Assembly (NCBI RefSeq): GCF_003991975.1
Contig: NZ_CP029822.1
Coordinates: 2,567,648-2,631,647, forward strand
DNA length: 64,000 nucleotides
Source of the DNA: Entomomonas moraniae
GTDB taxonomy: Bacteria > Pseudomonadota > Gammaproteobacteria > Pseudomonadales > Pseudomonadaceae
Reading direction: 5' to 3'
The position numbers and the translations under genes are program-made. This document shows, piece after piece, positions 62,890 through 64,000 of this stretch (position 1 is the first letter of the stretch; each line of letters opens with the position of its first letter). The notes under the pieces were generated by a model. The model had not been told where the DNA came from. It made no database searches and was given only the letters and a program-made list of their open reading frames with translations.

Positions 62890-64000
62890 CTACTCCATAT
62901 TTCATATGCTTTTTGCATATCTTTTATAGTAATATCTTTCATATTATTTAGTATTAAATTAGTTTGTGTTGTATCACCCATTTTGTTGTAAACACCTAAT
63001 GCTTTATATTCGCCCCTTGTTAAGGTTATAAAACCATTACCTGAAATAGGATATATTGTTCCATTTGCATGAGCCTCATAAGTTCTATTGTTAACTGTAA
63101 CAGTATTGCCTTTAAATATACCCTCCCCATTACGTATAGCATTAATATCTTTATTAACATCAACACCCGGCAAAATAATAGTATTCAACTCTTTAGCGTG
63201 AGAACTTTGATCTATTTTATTGAAATAATGCCTATCAACTGGCTTAGAAATATCACTTACCCATTGGGGACCTAAACTTCCATTACCAAGTTCAGAATAT
63301 AATTTACCATCAGGTCCTAATACTGCTGTATTTCCTGTCTTATCATTCAGAATACGTCTGTATCCCTCAGGAAGCCCTCCTGTCTCATTAAACATAGCTC
63401 CAGCACTTTTACCTGAACTATAACCAGCAGGAAGATCTGAAATATTATTTCCAATATTGTCAACTTTCTTATTTAAGTGTGCATCCCATACGGCATCTGA
63501 AACTTTATATACTACCTTACCTCCTTTTTCAATGTATTTCTCTACAGGCACAATACCTGCTAAGGCCCAGAGATAGTCTGGAACAGTGTCAGCTCTAGCC
63601 ACGTCTATTACAAAACCCACACCAGGCACAAAAGTTCCAAACTCTAATAACGTTGCGATACCAGCTTCTTCCCTCTTTGCATTACATGCTGCTTCTGAGA
63701 GTCCCTGGCAGTTCTTCTGTATAAATTCGTCAATTAACTGTTGTGTCCTTTCTTCTGCTACCTGCATTGGTGTCTTTCCTTCATGCATGGCTTCCACAAC
63801 ATCAGAAATAGCATTATTCTCAACGGCATTCTTTCCCGTTTCAGCAGCAGCCACACCACTAGCAAAGTTACCATCCGTTCCAAAACTTCCTGCTAGCCCT
63901 GCACCAATAGTGGCCAGTGCTACAACTTTTTGCTTTTCTTCTTCAGTTAAGTCTTTAACCTCCCGACCTGGGTATAAGTAATCTACGATATAAGGAGCTA
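62880..64000 (-). CDS. cdiA: CdiA-type contact-inhibition toxin, C-terminal part (runs off the window)
   Basis: The frame continues past the right edge, so the N-terminus is missing. Visible are the CdiA pretoxin end (LTEEEKQKVVALATIGAGLA, GTDGNFASGVAAAETGKN, AVENN near base 63820), a cysteine pair in KNCQGLSEAACNAKREE, a hydrophobic stretch (TFVPGVGFVIDV), and a toxin region of about 200 residues: PEGYRRILNDKTGNTAVLGP, GNGSLGPQWVSDISKPVDRH, FKGNTVTVNNRTYEAHANG, GNGFITLTRGEYKALGVYNK. I cannot assign the toxin to a family. VENN marks the point after which toxin domains are swapped. It could be the main cdiA or another long orphan. Confidence 0.78.
   Translation of the reverse strand, partial: APYIVDYLYPGREVKDLTEEEKQKVVALATIGAGLAGSFGTDGNFASGVAAAETGKNAVENNAISDVVEAMHEGKTPMQVAEERTQQLIDEFIQKNCQGLSEAACNAKREEAGIATLLEFGTFVPGVGFVIDVARADTVPDYLWALAGIVPVEKYIEKGGKVVYKVSDAVWDAHLNKKVDNIGNNISDLPAGYSSGKSAGAMFNETGGLPEGYRRILNDKTGNTAVLGPDGKLYSELGNGSLGPQWVSDISKPVDRHYFNKIDQSSHAKELNTIILPGVDVNKDINAIRNGEGIFKGNTVTVNNRTYEAHANGTIYPISGNGFITLTRGEYKALGVYNKMGDTTQTNLILNNMKDITIKDMQKAYEIWSSWK
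63801..63920. repeat. VENN-region direct repeat, copy 2
   Basis: Second copy of the 120-base repeat, 93 percent identical to 60511-60630 and in the same orientation, inside the edge toxin gene. Confidence 0.95.

Noticed and set aside
63586-63981. 131-residue plus-strand frame at the right edge
   Set aside because: Antisense to the cdiA-type gene; alanine/serine-rich composition is the mirror of the coding strand.

Overview
The window comes from an AT-rich gammaproteobacterium whose gene content and order look like a reduced, low-GC relative of Pseudomonas; an Entomomonas-like insect-gut bacterium would fit. The grounds are runs that follow Pseudomonas order (gpmI-envC-ctpA; dtd-pip; thiD-thiE; DUF2782/prlC/yheV), a Pseudomonas-type 483-residue GAPDH, LpxO, MexAB-OprM and SfnR. 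The species assignment is inference. No rRNA, tRNA or CRISPR array was recognised.

Region 1 (1-4.7 kb) is the end of an oxamate/allantoin catabolic operon: allG (partial), allH, the carbamate kinase allK and an MFS carrier, closed by a strong bidirectional terminator and followed by a convergent AllS-type LysR regulator. Region 2 (4.8-40 kb) is mostly conserved chromosome: an HSP90-like ATPase with a TPR partner, CtpA/EnvC/GpmI, a nitroreductase, SmpB, an aromatic aminotransferase, a MexAB-OprM pump, PrlC and YheV, a CrbS-type transporter/sensor kinase, GAPDH, LpxO, Dtd, proline iminopeptidase, a choline-binding protein, ThiD/ThiE, RecN and a lipid A acyltransferase.

Region 3 (39-43.5 kb) is accessory. 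Four consecutive genes encode exported versions of families that are often cytosolic (lipocalin-like, RraA-like, GlcG/HbpS-like, 5-hydroxyisourate hydrolase). Two of them sit in a candidate 2.07-kb non-autonomous Tn7-like element: it has TGT-ended inverted termini and arrays of 18-bp motifs spaced 21-22 bp, and it lacks a transposase. A truncated DUF5131 gene and an IS3 transposase remnant lie beside it. Region 4 (43.5-49.4 kb) is a sulfonate-sulfur locus: ssuABC on the minus strand diverging from ssuD, ssuE and an SfnR-type sigma-54 activator, with a good sigma-54 promoter candidate before ssuD. It abuts decayed tniB/tniA transposition genes (49.5-51.3 kb) and further solo transposon ends.

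Region 5 (51.6-64 kb) is an interbacterial weapon island. A T6SS module (PAAR, VgrG, an unrecognised effector, a Tli3-type immunity protein) is followed by a contact-dependent-inhibition tail. A VENN-containing CdiA-type toxin runs off the right edge with its immunity gene. Behind it come orphan cassettes: two paralogous immunity genes, a toxin-tail relic, a Fic/Doc-motif toxin with a small immunity candidate, a cREC-domain protein, a tRNase-type toxin fragment with CdiI, and a broken EndoU toxin. A 120-bp, 93% identical direct repeat encoding the VENN region links the two longest toxin genes and explains how cassettes could be exchanged.
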